Assembly (NCBI GenBank): GCA_900557435.1
Contig: USSH01000166.1
Span: 1 to 6,002 of the forward strand
Length of the DNA stretch: 6,002 nt
Reading direction: 5' to 3'
Source of the DNA: an uncultured Coprococcus sp.
GTDB taxonomy: Bacteria; Bacillota; Clostridia; Lachnospirales; Lachnospiraceae
Within the stretch, counting starts at the first letter, position 1. Every line of letters begins with the position of its first letter. Shown one piece after another: positions 1 to 5,191 of this stretch. The position numbers and the translations under genes were made by a program. The notes beneath the pieces are model-generated. The model was not told the origin of the DNA, ran no database searches, and worked only from the letters and a program-made list of their open reading frames with translations.

Positions 1-773
1 GCCAAGGATACGAGTTCTTTCTTCTTGTCCTCTATCCACTGCTCGAACTCCCGTATATCCTCTTTGTACTTCTCCATTTTCTGCTCGGGTGTTCTTCTAG
101 AGAAGTAGGAGATTCTTGTAAATCCATGGGATCTAAGTATCTCCTCTGCCCTCTGGGATACGGTCTTAAGCGCTATGGCTGCCATACATGTCTGATCCTT
201 ATCCGATCCTATAACTGTGACCGTATACCCCGACATCTCTGGTTCAGCAGAGCTTATATACCCCTGTATATCCGTCTCTGTAAGTCCAGGTGGCATAGTT
301 CCGATCATCACATCTGTCTTTTCAGTCTCTGTCGTGTTGATCGGTATATCCATATTCAGCCAAGGCACAAGACCGTCTATGGCCACCTGGCATTTAACTA
401 TCCCTGCCTCACATCCGGCTATATCTTTGTTGATATCCTGGATCTGCTTCACCTTGCGGTTGTAATCGTGTCTGCCAGCTACGATCTCCTGAATGTCTGT
501 CTCCGATGCCTCCTGCCGTCCTTCTAAACCGGCAAATATAGATTTCTCCTCTGGAGCATATTTATCAAGTATCTGTAGGGCTTCATCCGTATTCTGTACT
601 CTCTTCTCGTACTTTGCTCTCTGGCTTGTGGTATTCATCTTCCTGAAGTCATCAGTCTCCACATTCTCGGTCTCTATCTGAACCATTCCCAAGGACTGAA
701 GCTTCTCAAGAATTGCTTTTCTGTCCCTCTTCATGGCACAGATTTCAATCTTTTTCATAGGAAGTACCGCCAT
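1..773 (-). CDS. ntpI: V-type ATP synthase subunit I, N-terminal part (cut by window edge)
   Basis: This is the first 257 residues of the V/A-type ATPase subunit I (the subunit a homologue), which links the peripheral stalks to the membrane rotor and forms the ion half-channels. The start reads MAVLPMKKIEICAM, followed by a stretch ending LGMVQIE, typical of the family's cytoplasmic N-terminal domain. Residues 50-130 are charged and probably helical or coiled coil. Residues 180-205 (SGYTVTVIG...AAIAL) and 215-225 look like the alpha/beta parts of the same domain. The family is usually about 600-700 residues with seven or eight membrane helices after about residue 300, so the membrane half lies beyond the left edge. 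The ATG at 773 is favoured because AAAGGGGG (781-788) sits 7 nt upstream. It follows ntpF by 111 bp in the same direction, as expected for a V-ATPase operon. Whether the pump moves Na+ or H+ cannot be told from this part. Confidence 0.9.
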   Translation of the reverse strand, partial: MAVLPMKKIEICAMKRDRKAILEKLQSLGMVQIETENVETDDFRKMNTTSQRAKYEKRVQNTDEALQILDKYAPEEKSIFAGLEGRQEASETDIQEIVAGRHDYNRKVKQIQDINKDIAGCEAGIVKCQVAIDGLVPWLNMDIPINTTETEKTDVMIGTMPPGLTETDIQGYISSAEPEMSGYTVTVIGSDKDQTCMAAIALKTVSQRAEEILRSHGFTRISYFSRRTPEQKMEKYKEDIREFEQWIEDKKKELVSL

Positions 774-810
774 ATATTTACCCCCTTTCCATATTCAAAT
801 GTTGATCAAA

Positions 811-876
811 TGTCAATTTCATATCCGCTTACTGTCTGCTTGATATCAGCTTGCTGTATGTTTGATATCAGTTTGC
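811..876 (-). repeat. three tandem 22-bp direct repeats between ntpF and ntpI
   Basis: On the minus strand three head-to-tail 22-bp units occupy 876-855, 854-833 and 832-811. Units 1 and 2 agree at 19 of 22 positions and units 2 and 3 at 16 of 22. The shared core is GCAAGCTGATATCAA, with a GATATC palindrome in the first two units and GATATG in the third. The array fills most of the 111-bp gap and ends about 23 bp before the ntpI ribosome binding site. It is not an extension of ntpF, because the ntpF frame stops at 885-887. It could be a protein-binding array, an RNA feature setting the expression ratio of the two genes, or a simple slippage duplication. Confidence 0.75.
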
Positions 877-884
877 GAGATCGG

Positions 885-1196
885 TCAGCCAACCAGCTCC
901 GATATGATCATGGAGCTGACTTCACTCTCCATGGATGTGGCACGTTCTCTCAGATGTCCTATCTCTGCCGTGGCAACATCCATAGCCTTCACCGTCAGCT
1001 TTTCCTCCTCTGTCCTTCGGTTTCCCTCAGCGTTTTTCATACTCTCTTTCGCACTCGCCCCTGCAGCCGCTATCATATCCGCGGCCTCTTTTCTTGCAGC
1101 AGCTACTGTATAGTCAGCTTCCTCCCTTGCCTTGCGGACTATCTCCGCAGCCTGGGCTTCCGCATCTGTTATCGTCTTCATAGTCTCCTGCAGCAT
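885..1196 (-). CDS. ntpF: V-type ATPase peripheral stalk subunit (NtpF / subunit G-H type)
   Basis: A 103-residue hydrophilic protein, nearly all Ala, Glu, Lys and Arg and predicted to be one long helix or coiled coil (ITDAEAQAAEIVRKAREEA at 9-27, then AAARKEAAD). This composition, the size (Enterococcus NtpF is about 107 residues) and the position directly before subunit I identify it as the small stalk subunit. It pairs with subunit E to form the peripheral stalk that holds the catalytic A3B3 head against rotation. The frame stays open upstream to an ATG at 1232, but the ATG at 1196 is chosen because AAGGGAGG (1203-1210) lies 6 nt before it; the longer form has no such site. It is probably the first gene of the operon. 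Sequence similarity in this subunit is low, so the call leans on context. Confidence 0.82.
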   Translation of the reverse strand: MLQETMKTITDAEAQAAEIVRKAREEADYTVAAARKEAADMIAAAGASAKESMKNAEGNRRTEEEKLTVKAMDVATAEIGHLRERATSMESEVSSMIISELVG

Positions 1197-1283
1197 AACA
1201 TTCCTCCCTTCTGTGAAATTGAGCAGACACACACTTTATCAAAGCATCACTTTAGATTATTATGTGAATACTCAAGTAATATT

Positions 1284-1312
1284 ATTTTATAATGATATTG
1301 CTATATTGTAAA
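1284..1312 (-). promoter_or_regulatory. sigma-A-like promoter of the V-ATPase operon
   Basis: On the minus strand TTTACA (1307-1312) is followed after 17 bp by TAAAAT (1284-1289). Initiation near 1277 would give a 5' untranslated leader of about 80 nt before ntpF. TATAAA, offset by two bases, is an alternative -10. The surrounding DNA is very AT-rich, so chance matches are possible, but position and spacing are right. Confidence 0.55.
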
Positions 1313-1327
1313 TAAACATTTTGTAAA

Positions 1328-1339
1328 GTTTGTACAAAC
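1328..1339. promoter_or_regulatory. 12-bp perfect palindrome upstream of the V-ATPase promoter
   Basis: GTTTGTACAAAC is a perfect inverted repeat centred about 24 bp upstream of the proposed -35 box (1307-1312). Perfect even-length palindromes of this kind often bind dimeric regulators, and the placement would suit an activator site. No specific regulator is recognised, and this could be chance in AT-rich DNA. Confidence 0.35.
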
Positions 1340-1427
1340 CCCTTGATATTTTTTTATTGTTAATGTACAATGTGACTATGTTGATAATACTTATGTTTAT
1401 CCATTAATCATTTTTCTTCCTTTTAAC

Positions 1428-1469
1428 GCAGTTTGATGTCGAATTATTGATGCATTTCGACGAAACTGC
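1428..1469. repeat. long imperfect hairpin next to the terminator
   Basis: GCAGTTT (1428-1434) pairs with AAACTGC (1463-1469). GTCGAA (1438-1443) pairs with TTCGAC (1456-1461) after small bulges, leaving a loop of about 12 nt. No T-run follows on either strand, so it does not look like an intrinsic terminator. It lies 2 bp from the terminator at 1472-1523, giving two stacked stems at the 3' end of any transcript leaving rpiB. Confidence 0.55.
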
Positions 1470-1471
1470 AT

Positions 1472-1523
1472 AAAAAAAGAACCCATGAACAGTCTTGACC
1501 AAACTGTCATGGGTTTCTTTTTT
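1472..1523. terminator. bidirectional rho-independent terminator
   Basis: The stem pairs GAACCCATGAACAGT (1479-1493) with ACTGTCATGGGTTTC (1503-1517) around a loop of about 9 nt, with one bulged base. It is flanked by an A-run on the left and a T-run on the right, so each strand gets a U-tract. On the minus strand it would end transcripts coming from tsaC-rpiB through the repeat array, shielding the ATPase promoter. On the plus strand it would stop antisense transcription out of the ATPase operon. It is the first strong terminator after rpiB, about 450 nt past the stop codon. Confidence 0.85.
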
Positions 1524-1532
1524 GTTGTTCTG

Positions 1533-1770
1533 TTTTTATGCAATGTATAGTAGTTTCTCATAACAACAGATTCATACCAACAGATATCAATGGTTTTTTT
1601 GACTCTCGTTTTTATGAAATACATAGTAGTTTCTCATAACAACAGATAACAATGTTTTTTGACTCTCGTTTTTACGAAATACATAGTAGTTTCTCATACC
1701 GACAGATATCAATGTTTTTTGACTCTCGTTTTTATGAAATGTATGATTGTCTCTCATACCAACAGATTAT
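1533..1770. repeat. 60-bp tandem repeat array, about four units
   Basis: Units are 1533-1608 (76 bp, altered), 1609-1668, 1669-1728 and a partial unit from 1729. The two complete middle units are exactly 60 bp and differ at only five positions. On the plus strand each contains TTTTTATGAAATACATAG, then TAGTTTCTCATA, CAACAGATA and TTTTTTGACTCTCG. The first unit is longer because of an internal duplication of about 14 bp (CTCATAACAACAGA and TTCATACCAACAGA) plus two extra bases. Because 60 is a multiple of three, the minus strand stays open as a 20-residue repeat (MRNYYVFHKNESQK...), but it lacks a ribosome binding site and the unit differences mostly change residues. The array lies between rpiB and the terminator and would be part of the rpiB 3' untranslated region. 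Confidence 0.92.
1719..1747 (+). promoter_or_regulatory. promoter-like sequence in the last repeat unit, antisense to rpiB
   Basis: TTGACT (1719-1724) and TATGAT (1742-1747) are separated by 17 bp, which is close to sigma-A consensus. The earlier repeat units keep the same TTGACT and spacing, but their -10 position reads CATAGT (for example 1622-1627 and 1682-1687). A transcript from here would run on the plus strand across 1755-1967 and then antisense to rpiB. No plus-strand gene follows, so if active its product would be non-coding. Confidence 0.35.
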
Positions 1771-1817
1771 AACGGCGCGTTTTTCTATTTTTATCAATTT
1801 CTAATCTGTTTGTTACA

Positions 1818-1860
1818 AAATTATCCTATTTTCTCTTCAAACAACATTTCAGGATAATTT
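1818..1860. repeat. perfect 10-bp inverted repeat downstream of rpiB
   Basis: AAATTATCCT (1818-1827) and AGGATAATTT (1851-1860) are exact reverse complements separated by 23 nt. The AT-rich stem and long loop would make a weak RNA hairpin, and no T-run follows on the minus strand, so it is a poor terminator. It may be a weak 3' stem or a chance match. Confidence 0.4.
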
Positions 1861-1967
1861 CCTGATTTTTTGTACCTTAAAGCCCAATTATCGGGTCAAA
1901 TGGGAAAATTTTATCCTTTTTCAACAAGATACGAACGGTTGCGGAAAAACAGAGTTATAAGACATTT

Positions 1968-2393
1968 TTACTCTATCATTCCAATTCTTCTTACGTGGCG
2001 CTCATCATTTGAAAATGGTGTGTCGAGGAATATATCCACTATCTTGAGAGCCAGTCCCGGTCCTATGACTCTTGCTCCCATAGCAAGCATATTCGCATCG
2101 TTGTGCTCTCTGGTGGCCTGAGCTGAGAAACAGTCGTGACAGAGCGCAGCTCTGATACCCTTTATCTTATTTGCCGATATGGATATTCCAATTCCTGTAC
2201 CACAAATGATGATTCCCTTATCGCACTCACCTGAAGCTACCGCCTTTGCTGCAGCCTGTCCATATACCGGATAGTCTACAGACTCTGTGCTGTAGCATCC
2301 AAAATTCTTGTACTCAAGTCCTCTCTCCTCAAGATGCTTAATGACCTCCTGCATAAGCTCATATCCGCCGTGATCACATCCAAGTGCTATCAT
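1968..2393 (-). CDS. rpiB: ribose-5-phosphate isomerase B
   Basis: A 141-residue RpiB/LacAB-family sugar-phosphate isomerase that interconverts ribose 5-phosphate and ribulose 5-phosphate in the cytosolic non-oxidative pentose phosphate pathway. Visible motifs are GCDHGG (5-10), SVDYP (38-42), CGTGIG (64-69) with the Cys that acts as catalytic base in the E. coli-type enzymes, and REHNDAN (95-101). The C-terminal DTPFSNDERHVRRI segment carries the conserved phosphate-binding Arg and His region. The length is normal for the family (about 140-150). AAGGAGGA (2403-2410), 9 nt upstream, fixes the ATG at 2393. It lies 114 bp after tsaC and is probably co-transcribed. In Bacillus, rpiB (ywlF) and the tsaC homologue ywlC are also close together, with ywlE between; no ywlE is present here. 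Paralogous LacA/LacB subunits look similar, but no lactose or tagatose genes are nearby. Confidence 0.93.
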   Translation of the reverse strand: MIALGCDHGGYELMQEVIKHLEERGLEYKNFGCYSTESVDYPVYGQAAAKAVASGECDKGIIICGTGIGISISANKIKGIRAALCHDCFSAQATREHNDANMLAMGARVIGPGLALKIVDIFLDTPFSNDERHVRRIGMIE

Positions 2394-2420
2394 TATATAT
2401 AATCCTCCTTACTTCTTATT

Positions 2421-2497
2421 GTGCATGCGCATTAGAAGGCGCTTCGCGCGGCGCATGCGTACTTCGCAAGGAATCTCCCGCTCCGCGGGTCCTCCTT
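2421..2497. repeat. GC-rich double hairpin between tsaC and rpiB (REP-like)
   Basis: There are two consecutive stem-loops. The first pairs GCATGCGC (2423-2430) with GCGCATGC (2451-2458), with an inner GCGC-TTC-GCGC stem (2439-2449). The second pairs CCCGC (2477-2481) with GCGGG (2485-2489) around TCC, with an outer AAGGA (2468-2472) to TCCTT (2493-2497) stem. The block is far richer in GC than the neighbouring AT-rich spacer and resembles a small dispersed palindromic element. No T-run follows, so it is probably not a terminator, but it could stabilise or attenuate the tsaC-rpiB transcript. Its right arm holds a second AAGGAGGA on the minus strand, identical to the real rpiB ribosome binding site. 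Confidence 0.7.
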
Positions 2498-2507
2498 ACG
2501 AAATTAA

Positions 2508-3560
2508 TTAACATTTTATTATTCTGTGGCCTGCAGCCTTTATAAGACGGTTCATGATGGCATATCCCATGTCGCCCTCTTCAAAGGACTCACTATATAT
2601 ATACTGTGCGCCTATATCATCACATGTTCTGAGCAGACTGTAAAGTCCTGCCGAAACTGTTATCTCATTCTTCTTGCTTCCGGCATCATATATATTCTCG
2701 CACACGCCATCATCGTAAAGACCTACATTCTCAGTATCGCATAAGATAGCTGTCTTATACCCCTGTGCTCTCTTCTCGGCAACCAGACTCCTTATCTTCT
2801 CGGCTGCCGCCAACCTGTCGCCTTCAACTATGCTGAGTTCCCCCTTTGGTGCATAGTGGGTATATTTCATACCAGGGGCTTTAGGTCTCAGCGCATTATT
2901 CATACCTGTTATTGCAGGATCTATAGTCACATCCCCCAATATATTTTTTATCATCTCTGGTGTTATGTACCCTGGTCTCAGTATGGTCGGTCTGTCGCCT
3001 GTCATATCAACTATGGTCGACTCTATACCTATTCCGACCGCTCCGCCATCAATGATCATATCTATTCTGCCATCCATATCCTGCTGCACATGCTGCGCTG
3101 TAGTAGGGGATGGTCTTCCCGAGAGATTAGCACTCGGGGCTGCTATATATACCCCTGAATCCTTTATCAACTTCATGGCAACGGGATGTGATGGCATTCT
3201 TATCGCCACCGTATCCAGCCCCCCTGTGGTGGTATGCGGGACTACTGCCTTCTTATTGAGAATTATAGTAAGCGGTCCAGGCCAGAACGCCTCCATCAGC
3301 TTCTTTGTGTCATCACTCACATATTCCGCAAGCTCATACACACTGTCAGTCTCCGCTATATGAACTATAAGTGGATTGTCCGAGGGCCTGCCCTTTGCTG
3401 AATATATCTTATGAGAAGCATCGGGATTGAGCGCGTCACCACCAAGTCCATACACCGTTTCTGTAGGGAATGCAACAAGCCCGCCTGACTTCAATATCTC
3501 AGCAGCTTTCTCATACATATATGCATCATCGATACCGGCCTTTACCATTATTGTATCCAT
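2508..3560 (-). CDS. tsaC: threonylcarbamoyl-AMP synthase (TsaC/Sua5/YwlC)
   Basis: A 350-residue Sua5-type enzyme that makes L-threonylcarbamoyl-AMP from threonine, bicarbonate and ATP, the first step in t6A37 modification of tRNAs reading ANN codons. The YrdC domain covers about residues 12-205, with FPTETVYGLG (31-40), SAKGRPSDNPLIVH (54-67), SANLSG (143-148), ESTIVD (180-185) and LRPG (194-197). The linker PGMKYTHYAP (229-238) is typical of long Sua5 proteins and leads into the C-terminal Sua5 domain (about 242-348). The length matches B. subtilis YwlC (about 346). The ATG at 3560 has AGAGG (3569-3573) 8 nt upstream; a second ATG (residue 5) is possible. It is the first gene of a transcript continuing into rpiB. 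TsaD, TsaB and TsaE are not in the window. Confidence 0.95.
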   Translation of the reverse strand: MDTIMVKAGIDDAYMYEKAAEILKSGGLVAFPTETVYGLGGDALNPDASHKIYSAKGRPSDNPLIVHIAETDSVYELAEYVSDDTKKLMEAFWPGPLTIILNKKAVVPHTTTGGLDTVAIRMPSHPVAMKLIKDSGVYIAAPSANLSGRPSPTTAQHVQQDMDGRIDMIIDGGAVGIGIESTIVDMTGDRPTILRPGYITPEMIKNILGDVTIDPAITGMNNALRPKAPGMKYTHYAPKGELSIVEGDRLAAAEKIRSLVAEKRAQGYKTAILCDTENVGLYDDGVCENIYDAGSKKNEITVSAGLYSLLRTCDDIGAQYIYSESFEEGDMGYAIMNRLIKAAGHRIIKC

Positions 3561-3586
3561 TATAATAACCTCTGTTTCTGCATGAT

Positions 3587-3609
3587 CGGCTTTTCAGCAA
3601 ATAAAGCCG
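3587..3609 (-). other. short hairpin in the tsaC leader
   Basis: CGGCTTT (3587-3593) pairs with AAAGCCG (3603-3609) across a 9-nt loop. It lies between the proposed transcription start (about 3630) and the tsaC ribosome binding site, so it would form a 5' stem in the leader RNA. It does not cover the ribosome binding site. A stabilising 5' stem is a reasonable reading, and no riboswitch class is recognised. Confidence 0.4.
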
Positions 3610-3636
3610 CAATTTATCAATATACTGTACGCCCAT

Positions 3637-3665
3637 ATTTTAGCCCAGCACTGCATCTCTGTCAA
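3637..3665 (-). promoter_or_regulatory. sigma-A promoter of tsaC-rpiB
   Basis: On the minus strand a perfect -35 TTGACA (3660-3665) is followed after exactly 17 bp by TAAAAT (3637-3642). Initiation near 3630 gives a leader of about 70 nt. An AATAAT...ATTATT inverted repeat (3665-3686) touches the -35 and could be an operator, though it is simple AT-rich sequence. This is the clearest promoter in the window. Confidence 0.8.
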
Positions 3666-3710
3666 ATAATGATATCAACAATTATTTTCTCACCAGCTCA
3701 GAAATATTAT

Positions 3711-3740
3711 TTGTAAATTTATGATCTTCTAATGCATATA
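3711..3740 (+). promoter_or_regulatory. weak candidate promoter of cwlD
   Basis: TTGTAA (3711-3716) and CATATA (3735-3740) are separated by 18 bp just upstream of the cwlD ribosome binding site (AAGGTG, 3757-3762). The CATATAA core might instead be the -10 of a sporulation sigma factor, because cwlD is a sigma-E/sigma-G gene in Bacillus, but no matching -35 is clear. Some promoter must lie in this 208-bp divergent gap; this is the best guess. Confidence 0.25.
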
Positions 3741-3768
3741 AATTACTGATAGCAAAAAGGTGTCCATA

Positions 3769-4530
3769 ATGAATATCCATTTCAAATATTTCCTGATCAT
3801 AACCGCGATAGCTGCAGTCATAATACTTCCGCCAATAATCTGTTTCAAATTATATGTATGCAATTCAGCCTCATCAGCATCAACTGAACTACCAAAAGAC
3901 AAGACTGATCAACCTGTAAATGAGAATAATCCTAGAATTGACTTTACCATTCTCATTGATCCAGGTCACGGAGGCTTCGACCCTGGCAAAGTAAGCCCCG
4001 ACGGCATTCAGGAAAAGCAGATAAACCTTGAAATCGCCCTGAAGCTCAGAGACAAACTTCTAGAACATGGATTTGCGGTATTTCTGACCAGAGACACCGA
4101 CTGCTCTCTCGATTCCCAAGATGCAAAGAATAAAAAAATATCTGATCTACGCAATCGAACATCTAAAGCTTTAGAGGTGAAAGCTGACCTCTATATAAGC
4201 ATCCATCAGAATAGCTACTCCGCTGAATATGTCCACGGAGCACAGGTATTTTACTATTCAACATCAGATTCAGGCAAACTTCTTGCCGAAAACATACAGA
4301 ACTCACTTGTCGCAGATGTCGACCCAGATAACACCAGACTGGCAAAGGGCAATTCGGACTATCTTGTTCTCACAGACAGTCCCTGTACAGCAGTTATTGT
4401 AGAATGTGGCTTTTTGAGCAATAGCCAGGAATGCCGGGAGCTTTGCACTTCCGAGTATCAATCACAAATTGCTTCAGCCATAGCCAAAGCTGTTGCTTCA
4501 TGGCAAAAAAACCTATCTAACCCTCAATGA
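3769..4530 (+). CDS. cwlD: membrane-anchored N-acetylmuramoyl-L-alanine amidase, CwlD-like
   Basis: A 253-residue Amidase_3 zinc enzyme that cuts the amide bond between N-acetylmuramic acid and L-Ala in peptidoglycan. Residues 7-29 form a hydrophobic N-terminal anchor or uncleaved signal, followed by a polar linker (32-57). The catalytic domain runs from about 59 to 246. It has ILIDPGHGG with zinc ligand H67, E82 in the IQEKQINLE segment, H146 in YISIHQNS as the third ligand, and catalytic E212 in VIVECGFLSN. There is no SPOR, LysM or AMIN domain. Length and layout match B. subtilis CwlD (237 residues), which prepares the muramic-delta-lactam of spore cortex, so a sporulation role is likely but inferred; a vegetative amidase is possible. 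The ATG at 3769 is preferred over an upstream GTG (3760), because AAGGTG (3757-3762) is 6 nt before the ATG and overlaps the GTG. The gene appears to stand alone. Confidence 0.88.
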   Translation: MNIHFKYFLIITAIAAVIILPPIICFKLYVCNSASSASTELPKDKTDQPVNENNPRIDFTILIDPGHGGFDPGKVSPDGIQEKQINLEIALKLRDKLLEHGFAVFLTRDTDCSLDSQDAKNKKISDLRNRTSKALEVKADLYISIHQNSYSAEYVHGAQVFYYSTSDSGKLLAENIQNSLVADVDPDNTRLAKGNSDYLVLTDSPCTAVIVECGFLSNSQECRELCTSEYQSQIASAIAKAVASWQKNLSNPQ

Positions 4531-4585
4531 TCTCTCCTATGATAAATGTCTTCATATTTTTCCGATTGCACCATGCCTTATATAC

Positions 4586-4619
4586 AAAGAAAAAGTCCTG
4601 CCGTGACAGCCGGCAGGAC
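4586..4619 (-). terminator. rho-independent terminator, best oriented for the minus strand
   Basis: GTCCTGCCG (4595-4603) and CGGCAGGAC (4611-4619) form a perfect 9-bp GC-rich stem with a 7-nt loop. Read on the minus strand it is followed at once by TTTTTCTTT (complement of 4586-4594), a good U-tract. On the plus strand the stem is followed only by CCAGTTTAAG, so it is a weak terminator for cwlD, although it lies 65 bp past its stop. No minus-strand gene is visible to its right, which makes the orientation odd. Confidence 0.7.
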
Positions 4620-4727
4620 CCAGTTTAAGCTTATCTTTAATACGTGTTGTGTAATCCCGTGCATATTCTAATCAACTATACACTATACCTATAATTTGTG
4701 CGCCTTATCCCCCTATAGGCATCACCC
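4588..4727 (-). ncRNA. possible small RNA downstream of and antisense-facing cwlD
   Basis: The interval between a minus-strand promoter-like pair (4734-4761) and a strong minus-strand terminator (4586-4619) would give a transcript of about 140 nt. A short stem is possible near its 5' end (GCCT...AGGC, about 4702-4720). No conserved RNA family is recognised, and the short reading frames inside (5 and 28 codons) are not convincing. The call rests only on promoter plus terminator geometry. Confidence 0.25.
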
Positions 4728-5115
4728 CCATTAATATTATTTTCCCATCAGCAATGTACAATGTGATCTTTGTGATGTGATGTATTAACCCCATATACCT
4801 TGTAAATATAAATTACCTGTTGCCTCTGAGAATCTGTGAGCAATGACATATTCGCTATCTCTCTGGGAATTGCATCTGAAACGATAAGAATCAGATAGAA
4901 TTTATAGAATAATATAGAATGTAACTCATATTAGATGAGTCGACCCGCTCACAAGCTCACATTACACCATATTATCAATTAATCCAAGCCCTTTACGCAT
5001 TATTTAATGAAAACTTCATAAAGATATACATACTGTATTATTGCAGAGATTTTATTTTTGATGTTTATGAAATGTTAATGAAATTTCCAGCTTTTTCTCC
5101 TATCAGGCTCTTTAC
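4620..5115. other. AT-rich stretch without a convincing gene
   Basis: About 500 bp between the terminator and the mecA promoter. No frame on either strand combines a reasonable length with a ribosome binding site; the longest candidate noticed is a 33-codon minus-strand frame (4849-4748) without a good site. It contains the possible small RNA, three ATAGAAT copies at 4895, 4904 and 4914, and a 6-bp inverted repeat ACTCAT/ATGAGT (4924-4940). Decayed coding sequence cannot be excluded. Confidence 0.6.
4734..4761 (-). promoter_or_regulatory. candidate minus-strand promoter
   Basis: On the minus strand TTGTAC (4756-4761) and TAATAT (4734-4739) are 16 bp apart. It points towards the terminator at 4586-4619. 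The -35 lies within a 14-bp sequence (4753-4766) that also occurs at 1362-1375, upstream of the ATPase promoter. AT-rich DNA gives many such matches, so this is tentative. Confidence 0.3.
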
Positions 5116-5143
5116 TTGTCCGGCAAATGTGGTAAACTATAAT
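5116..5143 (+). promoter_or_regulatory. sigma-A promoter of mecA
   Basis: TTGTCC (5116-5121) is followed after 16 bp by a perfect -10 TATAAT (5138-5143). Initiation near 5150 gives a leader of about 40 nt before the TTG start of mecA, including the AAAGGGGGG ribosome binding site (5175-5183). Confidence 0.7.
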
Positions 5144-5191
5144 ACACATTTTATTAAGTGCTCTATTTTTTTATAAAGGGGGGCGATTCTA

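Larger units (their letters stand above)
1233..1967. other. 735-bp stretch without a convincing gene
   Basis: This region lies between the ATPase operon and the end of rpiB. It holds, from left to right, the ATPase promoter, a 12-bp palindrome (1328-1339), a long hairpin (1428-1469), a bidirectional terminator (1472-1523), the 60-bp repeat array (1533-1770) and a 10-bp inverted repeat (1818-1860). Two short minus-strand frames exist here: 54 codons, 1561-1397, running through the terminator, and 56 codons, 1757-1587, inside the repeats. Neither has a ribosome binding site, so neither is called as a gene. Confidence 0.7.

Noticed and set aside
126..681. Plus-strand open frames opposite ntpI
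   Set aside because: They are Ser/Cys/Tyr-rich shadow translations of a well-supported minus-strand gene and have no ribosome binding sites.
811..876. Replication iterons or a plasmid origin
   Set aside because: The repeats sit within a housekeeping operon, and there is no replication initiator gene in the window.
1197..1232. Upstream ATG for ntpF adding 12 residues
   Set aside because: The added residues (MCLLNFTEGRNV) do not fit the helical subunit, and the strong ribosome binding site lies inside this extension, directly before the ATG at 1196.
1397..1624. A 75-codon minus-strand reading frame between rpiB and the ATPase operon
   Set aside because: It runs through the bidirectional terminator and the adjacent hairpin, starts within the repeat array, has no ribosome binding site and resembles no family.
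1533..1770. CRISPR array
   Set aside because: The 60-bp units are contiguous tandem copies with no unique spacers, and no cas genes are nearby.
3760..3768. GTG start for cwlD adding three residues
   Set aside because: The best ribosome binding site (AAGGTG, 3757-3762) overlaps this GTG and is correctly spaced only for the ATG at 3769.
4748..4849. A 33-codon minus-strand frame starting MSLLTDSQ
   Set aside because: It is short, has only a weak purine stretch upstream, and has no recognisable similarity or neighbouring gene.
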